Positions 10,895 to 23,428 of a DNA stretch of 64,000 nucleotides are shown piece by piece (position 1 is the stretch's first letter; each line of letters starts with the position of its first letter). The notes beneath the pieces were generated by a model. The model was not told the DNA's origin, did no database searches, and worked only from the letters and a program-made list of their open reading frames with translations. This DNA is from Nilaparvata lugens (Eukaryota; Arthropoda; Insecta; Hemiptera; Delphacidae), in the NCBI RefSeq assembly GCF_014356525.2, contig NC_052507.1:43009295-43073294 (forward strand), read 5' to 3'. A program made the translations under genes and the position numbers.

Positions 10895-12176
10895 AGGTGC
10901 GTACAGACTTTCGCTCTGCTCCGCAATCGAACGTCACTCGAGCAGATCGATTGAAGATCGTTGGTGGAGCAGGAGTGGAACGCGAACAGAACTTGTAACA
11001 GAGCTCGATCTTGGCTAGTTCCTAGGTCAAACTAACCAATAGTTGCGCATGTGCGGTTGGATCAGTCACAATCTCTGTGTTAGCATATGAAATCACAAGA
11101 ATTAATAATTTATTACGAAATCATTGAAATTAGATAATGTAGAATTATAAGAACATCTTTAATAATAGGTACCAGCCCATTAGAATTTAGAAGAAAGTAG
11201 CCAAAAACCCAACCACGCCTTTCACCTCTCAAAACATTGACAGACATAACCTTTTCGTAATAGAACATCAACATAAATGCAACAAACAAGATAATATTAT
11301 CATTGATTTATTATACAGAGTGGGTGAAAAGTCCGAGAATCTTAGTATCTCATAAAAGAGTGTGATTCCAAGGTGGTTGTGATTGGGGATCCCTCTCAAA
11401 TAGGAAATACTACTCTACTATGACTTCAAAAATCTGGTCTGCCATCTTGGATCCGCCATATTGAATGCAACTTTATTTTTTTAACTAGGAAGGTTGTCAT
11501 CCAATACATGATTTCGATACGAAATTTCAATAAAAACTGAATGGTGGAATCCACACATCGATATCTCAAACCGTTCAGGAAATATTTACAATATTAAAAA
11601 ATACCACTTATGTATTTCATTTCTGATATGCATGATATTGATGTGAATATCTTTTGAACGGTTTGAGATATCGATATGTGGTTCTCGCCATTCATTTTTT
11701 CTTGAATTTTTTCATCGAAATCATGTATCGCATGACCACCTTCCTATTCAAAAAAAATGAAGTTGCATTCAATATGGCGGATCCAAGATTTCTTACCAGA
11801 TTTTTGAAGTCATAGTAGAGTAGTATTTTCAATTTGAGTAGGATCCCCAATTACACCCACTGTCAAATAACCTTTGGGTATGAGATATTGAGCTGTTCTC
11901 GGACTATTCACCCACCCTGTATAAACATAATGTATTTATGCTACCCAGTAATCCCCTGGACAGAATATTTTTTTTAGTTTTGTCACCCGATAAGCTGGAT
12001 TGAACGTTTCACATTTGTGAGGTTAGGTTGCAACGAAGTCAGCAATACGACAAGCGCGCGATCATCCTTCGAACATATTTCGAACCTCTAGCAATTCCTT
12101 GCGTAACATCTCGCGTAACGATCATGATCGGAGCGAGTGCAGAGCGTATTCAAGGCGCGTATATCTGTACGCACCT
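10895..12176. mobile_element. Non-autonomous TIR DNA transposon with TA duplication
   Basis: The left end AGGTGCGTACAGA (10895) and the right end TCTGTACGCACCT (ending 12176) are perfect inverted repeats of 13 bp, each flanked by TA. The subterminal regions are GC-richer than the neighbourhood. No transposase is visible. The interior contains a 608-bp MITE at 11314-11921, so the original element was about 670 bp. TA duplication fits the Tc1/mariner superfamily (or another TA-targeting group); the superfamily is inference. Confidence 0.6.
11314..11921. mobile_element. Palindromic MITE, nested in the 10895-12176 transposon
   Basis: Ends are TACAGAGTGGGTGAAAAGTC and the reverse complement of GACTATTCACCCACCCTGTA, with TA on both sides (11312-11313 and 11922-11923). 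The two halves are inverted repeats over most of their length: for example CAAACCGTTCAGGAAATATT near 11568 pairs with the region near 11645-11665, and CATATTGAATGCAACTT pairs with AAGTTGCATTCAATATGGCG. The element is 608 bp with no coding capacity. A near-full-length palindrome is typical of Tc1/mariner-type MITEs. Confidence 0.85.
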
Positions 12177-12862
12177 TATCGGACTCGTAGTTGAGGGTGG
12201 AAGTTTGTGGGAATTGTAGAATGGTAAGGAAGTGTGAAAAATATTTATGGTGAGATACAGTAGGATGAAATATGATAGAAGAGGAAGGAAGAATTATTTT
12301 TTCACAAGGAGAGAATAGCACAGAATCGCTGTCTTCATTTCGACTTGGAAGGTAGGAATTAGGACACAGCCGGCCCTTTCTGACACACAACCCTACATAG
12401 AATAGGAGAAAAAAGATAAGGGAAGAACAGTTACACGAACAGTTACACAGTGGATGAGAGGAAGAAGAAAGCATAATATGTCTTATCAGTTTGGTCTGAT
12501 TTGAGTCTCTGCCTTAAAATTGGAAGAATGGATGAGGAGGGGGGAAGTGTAAAAGGAGGTGATAAGGGAACAAATACAAACAAGGAGTTCGAAGAGAGAG
12601 AGGAAAAACACTCATCTACTCTCATAAGCGGTAAGTTTGGAAGGAGAGAGATAAAAAGGATTAAATGATTATATAGGATCAGGAACTTCGATTTGAAGAA
12701 ATAAGAAGATAAGGTGAAAGGATGGTGAGTGAAAATATGCTGAAAATTGAAAGATAGTGTGAGGAATGGCTGTGAGGAATTGAATTAATAGAGATGAGTA
12801 AATGATACAGATAAAGAGAAAATAGTACGAATTTAAAATTGGTAGTGTATTTGTGATATATG

Positions 12863-12930
<68 letters not shown>

Positions 12931-13289
12931 TGAAAATAATATATTGAATGAAACTGTGGCAGAGAAGAGACTTGGCTAACCTACAATGACTACAATGGAC
13001 TATATTTTTTATAGAGCCTAATGAGCTCGCTATATAGCCTCTGTAAGCTAAGCTATAATTATATAAGCTTAATTATATAAGCCTTTTGAGCTTAGCTATT
13101 CAGCGCAGATGCTTGAATCATTCGTTATTGGCTCCAAGTGCAGTTCCGTTGCACATTCATACACCCAGACACACTCTTTCTCTCTTTATGTGCCTTACTA
13201 TCTTTCACTCACTCTCTCTGTAGAGAGAGATTGGTAGAGATTGGTTATTGGAGAGTATTTGGTAGAGAGTTAGTGGGGAGGATATTTTT
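12177..13289. other. Purine-rich and TA-repeat spacer
   Basis: From 12180 to 12850 the plus strand is GA-rich with chance minus-strand ORFs. A (TA)n microsatellite of about 68 bp sits at 12861-12928. Near 13015-13100 short inverted repeats of AGCTTA/TAAGCT are clustered. I see no gene. Confidence 0.4.
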
Positions 13290-13552
13290 AATATTCTTTC
13301 CGAAGAATGGACATTGATATGTCCAAAGCTCCGCCAATTTATATAGATGCATAACAATATGATTATTATTTATAGTTAATAGATTACAAATTGCTTTTTC
13401 ATATCATATACAGTTCAATAATTATTTTCTTAGTCTATATTATGTAAATTCATCTATAATTTTGCTTTATTGTAAGCTATTGTATATAAGTGTATAAGCC
13501 AGTATATATTGTAATCTACATAAATAAAGTACTCAATCAATCAATCAATCTG
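13290..13552 (+). mobile_element. Likely 3' end of a retroposed element with (AATC)n tail
   Basis: The sequence ends with ACATAAATAAAGTACTCAATC followed by CAATCAATCAATC, the pattern of a non-LTR element 3' UTR with AATAAA-like signal and a short tandem tail. No RT motifs are visible upstream, so this would be a severely 5'-truncated copy. The start is approximate. Confidence 0.35.
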
Positions 13553-14589
13553 TCTGTCACTCTTTAACGTTCTCTTTTCCCCCCTCACCAACACCCTATT
13601 GAACACCATTTCTTCTCCTATTAAGGCTCCTCAATTCGTTCGACCTATTTTTCTCTTCAGATTTTTGTCTCTTCACACATACATGAAACCATTAACCTCG
13701 CTATTTCTTTTGTTGATACGAAATCGTATTTGAATTTTTCGTCTTATTTTCCTTTTTTAAGAACACTGCCATAGGATTTCCTTTTTCAGTTGAGAAGTAC
13801 GAGGTTTTCAAATGTGCAGTGCAACGCGCAACGTGAAGAAATTGATGCACGAAAACAGCTAGATTCGCTCGTAGCTCTAGAGTTGCTCGACTAGACGATA
13901 ACAACCATTATGGAATCAGTTGGCTGTAAATCTTCATGTACTATTCTCTCTTCTCAATTCTCTCGTATTGCAGACTTCAAGGCTCCGGATCGTACGAGAC
14001 CAAACGACTGCTTTGATATAACATGACTCTATTTTCCTACTGAATGTTATTTTACAACTACTACTCTTTGAATCTGAATTCCCTCATAACACTTAACAAA
14101 AGTTTTCATTCCCCTCGAGGAAATCTGTATTAACACATATCAATTTTGTAATTTCAAATATAGGATTCAAGAGATGAATGTCAGTTTAAGGTCCCAAATT
14201 TGGAGTAAAACATTTTTTTCAAGTCTCAAAAATCCATGTTACAATAATGTTAATATGTTATTTCAATTTTTAAGAGTAGGAGTGTAATATTTGTATTTTA
14301 TTCAAAACGATATTATCTGAATTTATACTATTGTATTGGACTGATCTATCAAAAGAAAGTATGTTTCATTTACTATGAAAAATAAACGGATCTTTTCCCT
14401 CGTTTAGTGTATCCTGTAATATATGTAGAAACATATTTCTATCGTTCAATGTGAATTCACGACTATGTTCATATTTCACTAATTCACTTTCCATCACCAA
14501 TATTCACATCATCTGATTGCATTCGACTTTATTAAAGAGTCTATGTATGCATTCCTTCCACTCCTAATAGCCCAGTGACATTCGTTATT
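13553..14589. other. Unassigned stretch
   Basis: AT-rich apart from a slightly GC-richer patch at 13790-14020. Short ORFs only; no recognisable feature. Confidence 0.4.
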
Positions 14590-16033
14590 GTCTATTAATT
14601 TATTAATCATGAAAACTGATGAAGGACTATAATAATATTCTTCGATGGTCACATGATAGGAACTTGATTATTAATAAATCTAAGACAGTGGTCCTACACT
14701 TCAAAACACCCCATACTAAAGTTCTTAATCCTCCAGTTATAAAAAATCATGATTGTAAGTGTCTTTATTTGAATAATGGTGATCCCTGCACATGTACCCC
14801 TTTGAAAGTTACAAATAACACCCGTTACCTTGGTGTAATCTTGGATGATAATAGAATTACATATAGATCATATTTCGAAAAAGTTACGTGCAATCAGTGC
14901 TCAAATCTTCTTTTTACATAGAAATATACCACCAGATTTTCTGTATCTAATTTATAAATCATTATCAGAATCCTTAATGATAAGGTATGGCATCGAGGCT
15001 TGGGGATGTGCTGCAAACTCTATTAGACAGGGTAGAGCGTATCCAATTCAGAACCCTCAAATGTATAATGTCCGTATCTAACCGATTAAATTTCACAATT
15101 CATGATAAAAAATCCGTTCAACGATTTTTTCACACACTCACTCCAAAAAAAATCTATCTATATAAGTTAGTATTAATGTACAGAAATAATTATTCTTACC
15201 GACAATTTGCACCTATACCTCAATAAAATAATCTTAGAGCATTCAGTGTATATTCAATTCCTAGATATAATAATTTGTACGGAAAAAGATCATTGAAATA
15301 CACTATTCCAAAACTGTTTAATTTGCTCCCTATCATCATCCGAGATTATTCCAAGGAAGATATTTTCCAACTTATCATTGTGAATGATTTTAATTTGTGA
15401 CACTACTACTCCAACACTTTAATGTACACTAGATAGTGAAAAATCATCAATTTTTTTTTTTTTTTTATTTTTATAAATACACAATATTAGTTTGCTGGTA
15501 AAATGAATTTTAGTATCTGTGAAACACCGCCGCCTAAGAGTGACTATCTGATTTCTCATAATATATATTAATATATCATTCAATTTTCTTATACTATATG
15601 GATGGATAATTAACGTTTGAGACCCCGATCACTTATTGTATTTTTTATTTAGTATTATCGTTAATTCTGAATAAGATTAATATCTTTTGATGCTCACTTA
15701 CTATAGAGTATCAAGTTTATTTTATTTTAAATTTAATTTAGTTTTATGATTTGAAGTTTTTGAGTTTTCCATCTTTTCCAATTCCCATTAACCCTATACC
15801 ACCCTATTAATCATCCTTAGTTCATCTAATACCCCATACTCCTTTTTAAATTCCTAAACTCCCAGTTTCATGAAAAAGTTTTTTTCCTTAGTTTATTTTT
15901 TAAGTTAGCATTCATTCTATTTATGTATTTTTATTATTTGTAGGCACCTGCTGTAAAATCTTTTAGGTTTAGCGGGACCAATTTTGTAATGCATTTTACT
16001 GAATAAAATGATTGATCGATTGATTGATTGAGG
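14590..16033 (+). pseudogene. 5'-truncated non-LTR retrotransposon with RT C-terminal fragment
   Basis: Three frames in succession carry a coherent RT C-terminal half: 14619-14921 (WSHDRNLIINKSKTVVLHF and TRYLGVILDD), 14845-15040 (YGIEAWGCAAN), and 15000-15226 (LDRVERIQFRTLKCIMSVSN). These correspond to the segment just after the FADD motif through the thumb, so the copy is truncated immediately downstream of the catalytic block and has at least two frameshifts. A 3' UTR follows from about 15230 and ends at AATAAAATGATTGATCGATT with a (GATT)n tail near 16033. Confidence 0.78.
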
Positions 16034-18170
16034 AAGAAATGTTTTCCGCTTAAATCGTTTCATCATAGGGCAAGAAATTTACAGAAAACTTCAATACTAA
16101 TTGTTAATTCCATGGCCATGGTTAAAATCGCTGCTGCCACCGCCGCTGTGTGTACAAGAATTGGAAAAGGAATCTCCTAGAACTAAGTATGCAACCACCA
16201 CTCTAACCATCATGCCATGCCACGCTCTAACCATACCCTTAGTCCCTTACTGATCTGCCTGGCTTGTGTAATCATCACTCTGTTCTGGTGGAGTACAGAA
16301 CAACTATTCATACTAAAAACCTTTTCGAATAGAATTTGCAAACGTTCAAACTGAATAAAATCCCCAATTACCAAGGATGAGCCTCATACTCTACCTACAC
16401 ATTCCATTCCAAGGTACAGAGTACTTTCAAGGCTATGCTCAGACGATATGCGATTTTCAGGTTTAGTTTTCAAAATAGGGGGGGGGGGGAGGTAACATAA
16501 GTCTAGACTGATGTGAGCGAGCGCACTTTGATGGCAATCGGAAAAATACTTGTTAAAAGCGTATTAGGCAGCCGCCTCCGGCAACAATAAAGCACACTGA
16601 TTGCCGCCCAAAGACACATGTGCATTGCGCACCACTCCATCAAATTGCGACCCCCCCCCCTCCCGCAACACCAAAACCCCACTAACACGTCACTCGCAAA
16701 TCCGCATCGTGAGTCTCCTGTTCTGCTTTCTCCTTTCATTCCGTCGTCTATTAGAATTCCACGACGCCATTTTGTGCCGCAACTTTCACGTGTACTGTAA
16801 AGTCGACGTGGAATAATCAGCGTCAAATGGGGGAGCAACAAAGACGTGCCGCGACTGACGTTCGACAGATCGTGACAAGAAAAGATGCGGTGAATCGTGG
16901 TTTATTGTTGTTCATAGATACAATTGAAAATACAAAAAAAATATGAATTACAAGTACAAATTAACATTCAAATTAAAAAATCAAAGTACAATATATTATA
17001 ACCATCAAGAAGAAATCTCCAAAGACCATGTCTGACAATAGGTAATCCAAACAAAGACAATAATATAATGAATGGATAAGCCAAACACATACTGTAAGCA
17101 GTGAGGATAGAATGTAATAGAGCTGCCTTGCTCACAGCTGAATGCAGAGCGTGAGCGTGCTCGACCCCCCAACTCTCAGGATGGATACCTCGCCTAAGCC
17201 GTCTCAAGTCTTTATATTGCAAGCGTTACGCGAATTGACCATAACTCTAGTAGTCCAGTCAAGGGAAGGTTATAGAGGGAAAAGTTGGGAAGACAATTTT
17301 TGACCCAACAGTTCTGTTAAGGGTAGTAGGGGGGTAAACATATCAAAACTCCCCACCACTACCCCCTTTGCTGAGGGGGTGGGGGTGGTTTAAAGGAACC
17401 ATTTTTTGGTTTCTCGCATAAAACTCAAAAACTATGTATCCTAAGGACTTGAATGACGTATAACAAATTAAAGCTTACATAATTTCCTACAATATTCATT
17501 CAACAACTATCTTCGTATCTCCTCTAGTTTCCGAGATATACGCTCTTGAAAGTGTGACATTTTAAAAAAAAAACACGTTTGCCACCAATTTTTTTCTATT
17601 TTTGCTCTTATAACATTTTAAAAACCGATGGGAGAAATCAATGTTGATTAAGAGCTTATAGAGCAATGAATTCTCTTCAATTTGATGTATAATTTCCTAC
17701 TTTTACGAATTTCCCTGTTAGTTTGCTGTGAATCTCTATTCCAACCAATTCCAAAGATTCGCTCACGAAGCCTAGCTAAATTTGTAGCGCGGAATCCAGC
17801 ACCTGTGAAGGGTGATCATTCAGTTGGCTAAACTCGCACGAAACTCAGGCGGGCTCGTCCAGTCCGGTAACGATCCCTGCGTTGAATGCTACAAACGATG
17901 AATCAACGAGAGCAGTGCAACGAAATGAGTGAACGTGATTTCCAACTAATTCCAAGAGGCACAAGTGAAGGAGGCTTGCTGTGTGATTCCGTGCTGCGCC
18001 CTCCTGACGGGCGACGTTGATGTATCGCGGTCTGTTGCTCAGTCGATCCGTCTTCATTGCGCCTCGCTTCGCCTCGGGTGGGTCAAACTTTGTGCCCACC
18101 GCCTAAGTTATCTACTGCTGAATCTTGTCCTGCCTGCAGCCAACTCCACTCGATTGCAATAATTCGTTTG
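16034..18170. other. Unassigned region with GC-richer islands
   Basis: Two patches differ from the AT background. At 16500-16860 there are CpGs, poly-C/poly-G runs and no long open frame. At 17780-18165 there are many CpGs and short ORFs in several frames. At 16880-17225, read on the minus strand, the sequence ends in ACAACAATAAACCACG, resembling a retroposed 3' end. None can be assigned to a gene; unannotated first exons, promoters or UTRs are possible. Confidence 0.3.
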
Positions 18171-20529
18171 TTCATGTCGTAGTAATTGTGTACTCGAAAT
18201 ACAAATTTCTGTAATTTCTTCCACTGGAGCCTACTACTTCTATATTCTCTGTTTCTGTTAATAATTCTAGTTTTTCTCAATGGGTGTGATGCTTACAGAA
18301 GATCCATGCTCCTTCCTGATATAAAGCTATTCAAAACAAACAGAAAAAAAAATTCGTCAACAAATAAAATTAGGTGGTCTTCAGAATATTAGAAAATATC
18401 ATTGTGTGTAACTGACTGGAAAACATTGATCAAACTTCAGTTCTCAGTACTGTGTTAACGATACAAAATGACTAGCTGAACTAGCCTTTATTTGTTGCCT
18501 CTAAATTTGTCATGCTGTGCGCTATATTTGCAGTAAGGCTTTGACATAGAAACATGTTGAACAGTAAATAAACGAGTATTTTCAAATTTATATTCTGGAA
18601 ATCATATTCTTATTTCTCCTCATGCTTGAGTAAGCAGTATTCATGTCCTCAGTACTTGACCAAGCAGTGATGATTTCATAACAAACCAAATTTTATTTAC
18701 CTCCTCACTAAACAATAATCAAGTTCCACAGTGATCGATATCACTGGAATATTATTGAAAGCTCAAAATAAAACCAGATTTTTTTGTAATTCGATGATGT
18801 ATTAATAAATGATCACGTGCTACATTCATCCAACTTTATTTTGAAACTAGCTTTTGATTCAACATTAGAATTTATTTTTGTCCTGATTCAATATCCGTTT
18901 CATGTACGTATAAAATTCAGTTACCAAGCGGTTGTTAGCAGAATTCATGAATCGCTAACAACATTGATTTCTCTCACAATATGAAGCCGAAATGCTTGGT
19001 GCGTTTGAATGATTTTATTGCTATTAAAATCATACAGACTTCTCAGTTTGGATTCCTAGAAAAACGTCTGTTTATGACGTATGTCAAAAACGCTTACACA
19101 TATTGCCAATAGCCTTACCTATGAATTTAGTATTCCAATTAGTGAACCTTGGTCAAATATATCCAGTGAATATGATTTTAAAACTGCAATTTTGCAAATA
19201 TCTGCTTCAAAAGCAGTGAGAAAAACAAGAATTTCATTCAACAGAATGGAAACGAACAGAACAAAGAACCAAATGGACATCCCAGTGAAAAAAATATTTA
19301 TTCGCTTATTGTGACGTTATGAATAGTGTGCTTTATTCAAACACAATTAAGAGTGATATTCGTTAAAGTAGTTTTTGTCATAGTCATTCAATATCAGCTG
19401 TTAAACATGCATCAAATCAAGCCGGTAAAAAGCTGATTGTAGAACAAATGAACATATGATTCTCATTACAGCATTGTTAAATCTACCATCGCTTGTTTGA
19501 ATCGTGCGCGCCTGCCATGCACTGCCTTCTAGTTTTACAATCGCATTTTTATTTCATCTTTCACGTCTTTAGAATCCATTTCATATTTTTATTTACTCCT
19601 TCTCGTCATTTTTGCCATTGTCTAAATCATTTGGACCATTTTGTGGTTTGGATAGTATTTTATTGACTAGATTTTTTGTCATAGTTGGTATTATTGCTAG
19701 TGTGGTAGGACGCCTACCTTTTTTCTTGGTTCTTCATCGCGTATGACGTTCCTTGTTGCATCGGAATTTTTCACTGCTGTAATTGAATTGGAAAAATCGA
19801 GGAATTCTCCATATCATGGTTACTTAAAGTGCATCAGTTTTTAGGATGTATCTTTAGACATCAAGTTATGTCAGTTTTTCCAGTCTTGGTTCGTTATTTT
19901 ACGAAATATAATTGAGTCTTTCAAACACTTAGTGACGCGTTCAGAGTGTATTTAAGATTGCATCATTGCGTATGATTCATGTTTAATTACATTCTCCTGT
20001 TGAATACAAGAGACTCTCCTATGTATTCAGACTTCATGATTGAAGTTTCTTCTGTTTGGATCGATTCCCGAAGGGTGGAGTCAATTTTTTGCCATGAACT
20101 CGAGGTTCAAATTTCATCGCTTCGCAGAAGTCGACTGTTGCTGGCCTTTGCATTAATTTCTTGATACAGAAATGCATCTATTCACCTGTGTAACGAGGGT
20201 TTACACCTGTCTTTGTTGGATCTGGATTCATATTCTTCGCCACCCAGAAGTTGATTACCTTCGCACTCTCTTCAATGAGCACAAACAAGGTGTTTCGGTC
20301 TTGGTCTTGTGAAGGTCACGTATCATCTCTGCAGTGAGTTGTAAAGTTGAGTTGTGAATTTTCCTCATCACATTTTTTTGTATTGTTCATTTCATACTCT
20401 AAACTTTTGTTTTCCACTTATTTCATTATAGGTCTTGTTATGACCAATGGTTTAATTCTTAATAATTATTAGGAATTTCTAGATATTTTCAAAGACCTAT
20501 TATTTAGGTCTGAGTTATAGTTTGGAATT
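18171..20529. other. AT-rich stretch, nothing recognised
   Basis: Short chance ORFs only on both strands. I found no repeat boundaries, RT motifs or RNA genes. Confidence 0.4.
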
Positions 20530-20700
20530 CAATTTAGAATTCTAATTCAAGTGAAGTTTGTCATTAAGAATTTTAAAAGATTTTCATGGACCTTGATACT
20601 CTTGTCTAGGTTATGTTTTCCAAAGTGTGGAATTCTATTTTAGATTTTTATACGGCCACTGAGATCTTTTTATTTTGTATCAAATTTACTCACTCATTTT
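20530..20700 (+). repeat. Dispersed direct repeat, copy 1 (copy 2 at 24265-24410)
   Basis: Both copies share, in order: gtttgtcattaagaa/gagaa, cttgtctaggttat, agtgtggaattctattt, agatttttata.ggccactg and then TTTACTCA-like text. They look roughly 80 percent identical by eye. The family is unknown; a third, weaker internal repetition occurs around 24170-24520. Confidence 0.6.
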
Positions 20701-20840
20701 ATAGTGAATTTACTTATTCATTTTACAGTGAATTTATTCTTCCATTCTGTATTGAATTTACTCTTCCATTCTGTATTGAATTTACTCTCATTTTGTAGTG
20801 AATTTACTTATCCATTTTATAGTGAATTTACTCTTTCATG
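20690..20840 (+). repeat. Short tandem array, ~25-30-bp unit (GAATTTACTCTTCCATTCTG)
   Basis: Six or so consecutive copies of a unit of the form TGTATTGAATTTACTCTTCC or TATAGTGAATTTACTTATCC. The Phe/Ser/Glu-rich ORFs across it are minisatellite translations. Confidence 0.8.
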
Positions 20841-22034
20841 TTTGTGTGACGTTATTTTTGTCGTCGCATGTGCCCTGCTTGGCCGCAGTCGGTAGAGCAA
20901 AGATTTCTGGATAACTTTAATATTTTTGTGACTCCTGAAAGAAAAATACCACCAGTTTCTCACCAGCTCTTCTAGGAGCTCAAACAATTCTCTGCCTTCG
21001 ATGGCTGCAAACGTCGGCTGCTTCAACAGTCCACAGTTCTTATGACTGATTTGGTCGACTCCACAAATATAGGTGCATGAGAGGTAGATAGATATAAGGG
21101 CTCTGATTTTTGTGCTAGACAATATGGTATCGTCACCAATGCCACCCGCTACCATCTGACAAAGGGGTCAGCAGTGTAAGATGATACAGAGCGGAATCAA
21201 AGGCGATACTCTATCAAAATACCTTATACATTCTATCAATTTATATTGCTGCTGCAACTTAGTACTATGACCCTTGAGTTCTTCCAAATCATATGCGATG
21301 GTTCTGAATGATTTAAGTAAATCTTGGTAACATAATATTTCCAAAGATTTAATAATCAATGCTGTATATCATGAAAATTCTAATAAATTACTGATAAAAA
21401 AAAAGATATATGAGTGAGCATATATGATAAATCAAATATTAATAAATATTCCAACTGTGCATATTTGAATATTCAAATCTCATAAATAGTTCTTGAGAAT
21501 ATTCCCATTTCGTTTTAATACTTGCGCAAGTTTCGATATTAATTTTAATATTTAAATAACCCTTTGACGAGCTAGCTTCATTTAATTGTGATTTACTCAT
21601 AGCACTGAGGGCCCTCCTTAATAACTTTTCAAATGAACTCACGTTTCAATTTTTCACGATATTATGATGGTGATTCGGATTCGTTTCGGTGTCCTAGGCC
21701 TTTTCTGATGGGCTGCTGTCGTCTTCTCCAATGGGACTATTTAAATTTAATGACTCATACTACGATGATGTCATACTACGACCTCACTAAGTCTTATGAA
21801 ATTTCATTTTTAATTATTCAAACAACTTTAAATTTTTAACGTCGAATTTTAAAAAAGGGATCTAGTCTTGTGCTCTCAAAATTGGTCGCGTCCCGGGTGA
21901 CCTCTGGCGAGCAAGTGGGTATGGATCTTCCTCTATTCTTTTACAACCATACTTCCGACTTTTCAATTTACATAAAATTTAAATATTCACTCTCATTGAT
22001 GAATTTTAAATACTCCGCTATGACATAATCCGAG
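20841..22034. other. Unassigned stretch with short minus-strand ORFs
   Basis: The minus strand has ORFs of 112 codons (20817-21155), 63 codons (21168-21359) and 67 codons (21439-21642). The first covers a somewhat GC-richer segment (20930-21150), which could be an exon fragment. I do not recognise any of the products, and they share no frame. Confidence 0.25.
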
Positions 22035-22040
22035 CCCTAC

Positions 22041-22898
22041 TGTTGCACTTCAGGGGTACCACAGGGTTCCAATCTTGGTCCCTTGTTATTTTTGTTATAT
22101 GTGAATGGCCTTCCTAGTGTGCTAAATAGCTCGGAGTTCCTCATGTTTGCAGACGATACCAAAATATTTAGACAGATTAGGTGTGTTGATGACTGTTCGT
22201 TGCTTCAAAGAGATATTGATGCACTGCAGAAGTGGTGTTTGGAATCAAGACTCACGCTGAATGTGGCGAAATGTAAGGTGGTATCGTTTACCAGACAGAG
22301 GGAACCTTTCCATTATAACTACAATATTGGTAATATTCTGTTGGACCATTCGCAAGAGTATAGGGATCTGGGAGTGATTATGGATGCTCATATGGATTTT
22401 GATAAGCACATTGAACACCTGTTATCAAAGTGCAATCAGATGATGGGCTTTGTTCTTAGAACACGCTCAAGCTTCGAAAGGTGGGACCCCATTTTATACC
22501 TGTTCAAGTCTTTGATTCGAAGCCAGCTTGAGTATGCAGCGCCGGTCTGGAGTGCTTATCAGATCACCTATGTAATAAAACTTGAGAGAATGCAAAATAA
22601 ATTTCTAAGATTCCTCTTCTTCAAAAAATCCGGGCATTCCTGTGAGAGGAGTTTTCCTACACGTCGATTAAGATCATTGTTTGAAGTTGATGCTCTTAAG
22701 CTCAGGAGAGAGGTATCATCTTTGATTCTTTTCCGTAAGATAATAACGAATGAGGTTGATTCTTCTTATCTCCTGGGAAGAATTGGATTCGCTGTGCCCA
22801 CTCTCAGGCGAAGATGGCGGCATTCCCTATTCGCAGTACAGAGGTGTAGGACAGTTAATGCATATTTTCCCCCCTCAACCACGTGCCAAGATTGTTGA
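22041..22898 (+). pseudogene. Non-LTR reverse transcriptase, FADD to C-terminus
   Basis: Open without interruption from about 22041. It enters at the RT block TSGVPQGSNLGPLLFLLYVN, followed by MFADDTKIFRQI (catalytic DD intact), LTLNVAKCKVVSF, the YRDLGVIMD block, LIRSQLEYAAPVWSAY and KLERMQNKFLRFLFFKK. This is the jockey/CR1-type RT layout. The endonuclease and first half of the RT are absent, so it is a 5'-truncated copy that cannot retrotranspose on its own, although the retained part has no stop or frameshift that I can see. The frame ends at 22898 and a 3' UTR follows. Confidence 0.88.
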
Positions 22899-23428
22899 AT
22901 GGACTTGGCTGTGGGGTGGACGTGTTTTCTGATGGCCCATTAAGTTTCAAGTGCACAATAACAATATTTTTGAGAGAGAATCAGAATAACTGAATTTTTT
23001 AATCAGCAGCCATAATTTTCGCTAATATTTCTATCATTATAGAAATATCACTCTTTATACATTAATTTTTCTTTATTTGCACATTCAAACTCATTTCATT
23101 CTTACTTACCCCTTATTTTCAAAGTTTTTTGCTGGCAGTTATCATTATCACCCTCATCCTATCATCCATATGAGACTGCATGCTCTCTCCTTCATCACTT
23201 CATATATTCATTTTCACCATCACTTTCACCATCAACTCTATCAAGGAATGTTTTAGAAGTAGTTTTCTAAGTATTATTCTCTTTCGTTTCAAACGTTAGT
23301 TTTAGTATATATATTTTTTGTTTTGATTGAATTGTATACTGTACTTATTGTTGTGTTAAGGAAACATATTTTGGTCATTACGTGTTGTTTCCGATGTGAT
23401 ATTGTGAATAAATAAATAAATAAATAAT
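22041..23428 (+). mobile_element. 5'-truncated jockey/CR1-like element with (AAAT)n tail
   Basis: The RT frame is followed by about 500 bp of AT-rich 3' UTR ending in GTGAATAAATAAATAAATAA at 23403-23428, the usual simple-repeat tail of this class. A short similarity between the flanks (ttttaaatact at about 22005 and tttaatact at 23430) might be a decayed target-site duplication; not certain. Confidence 0.75.
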
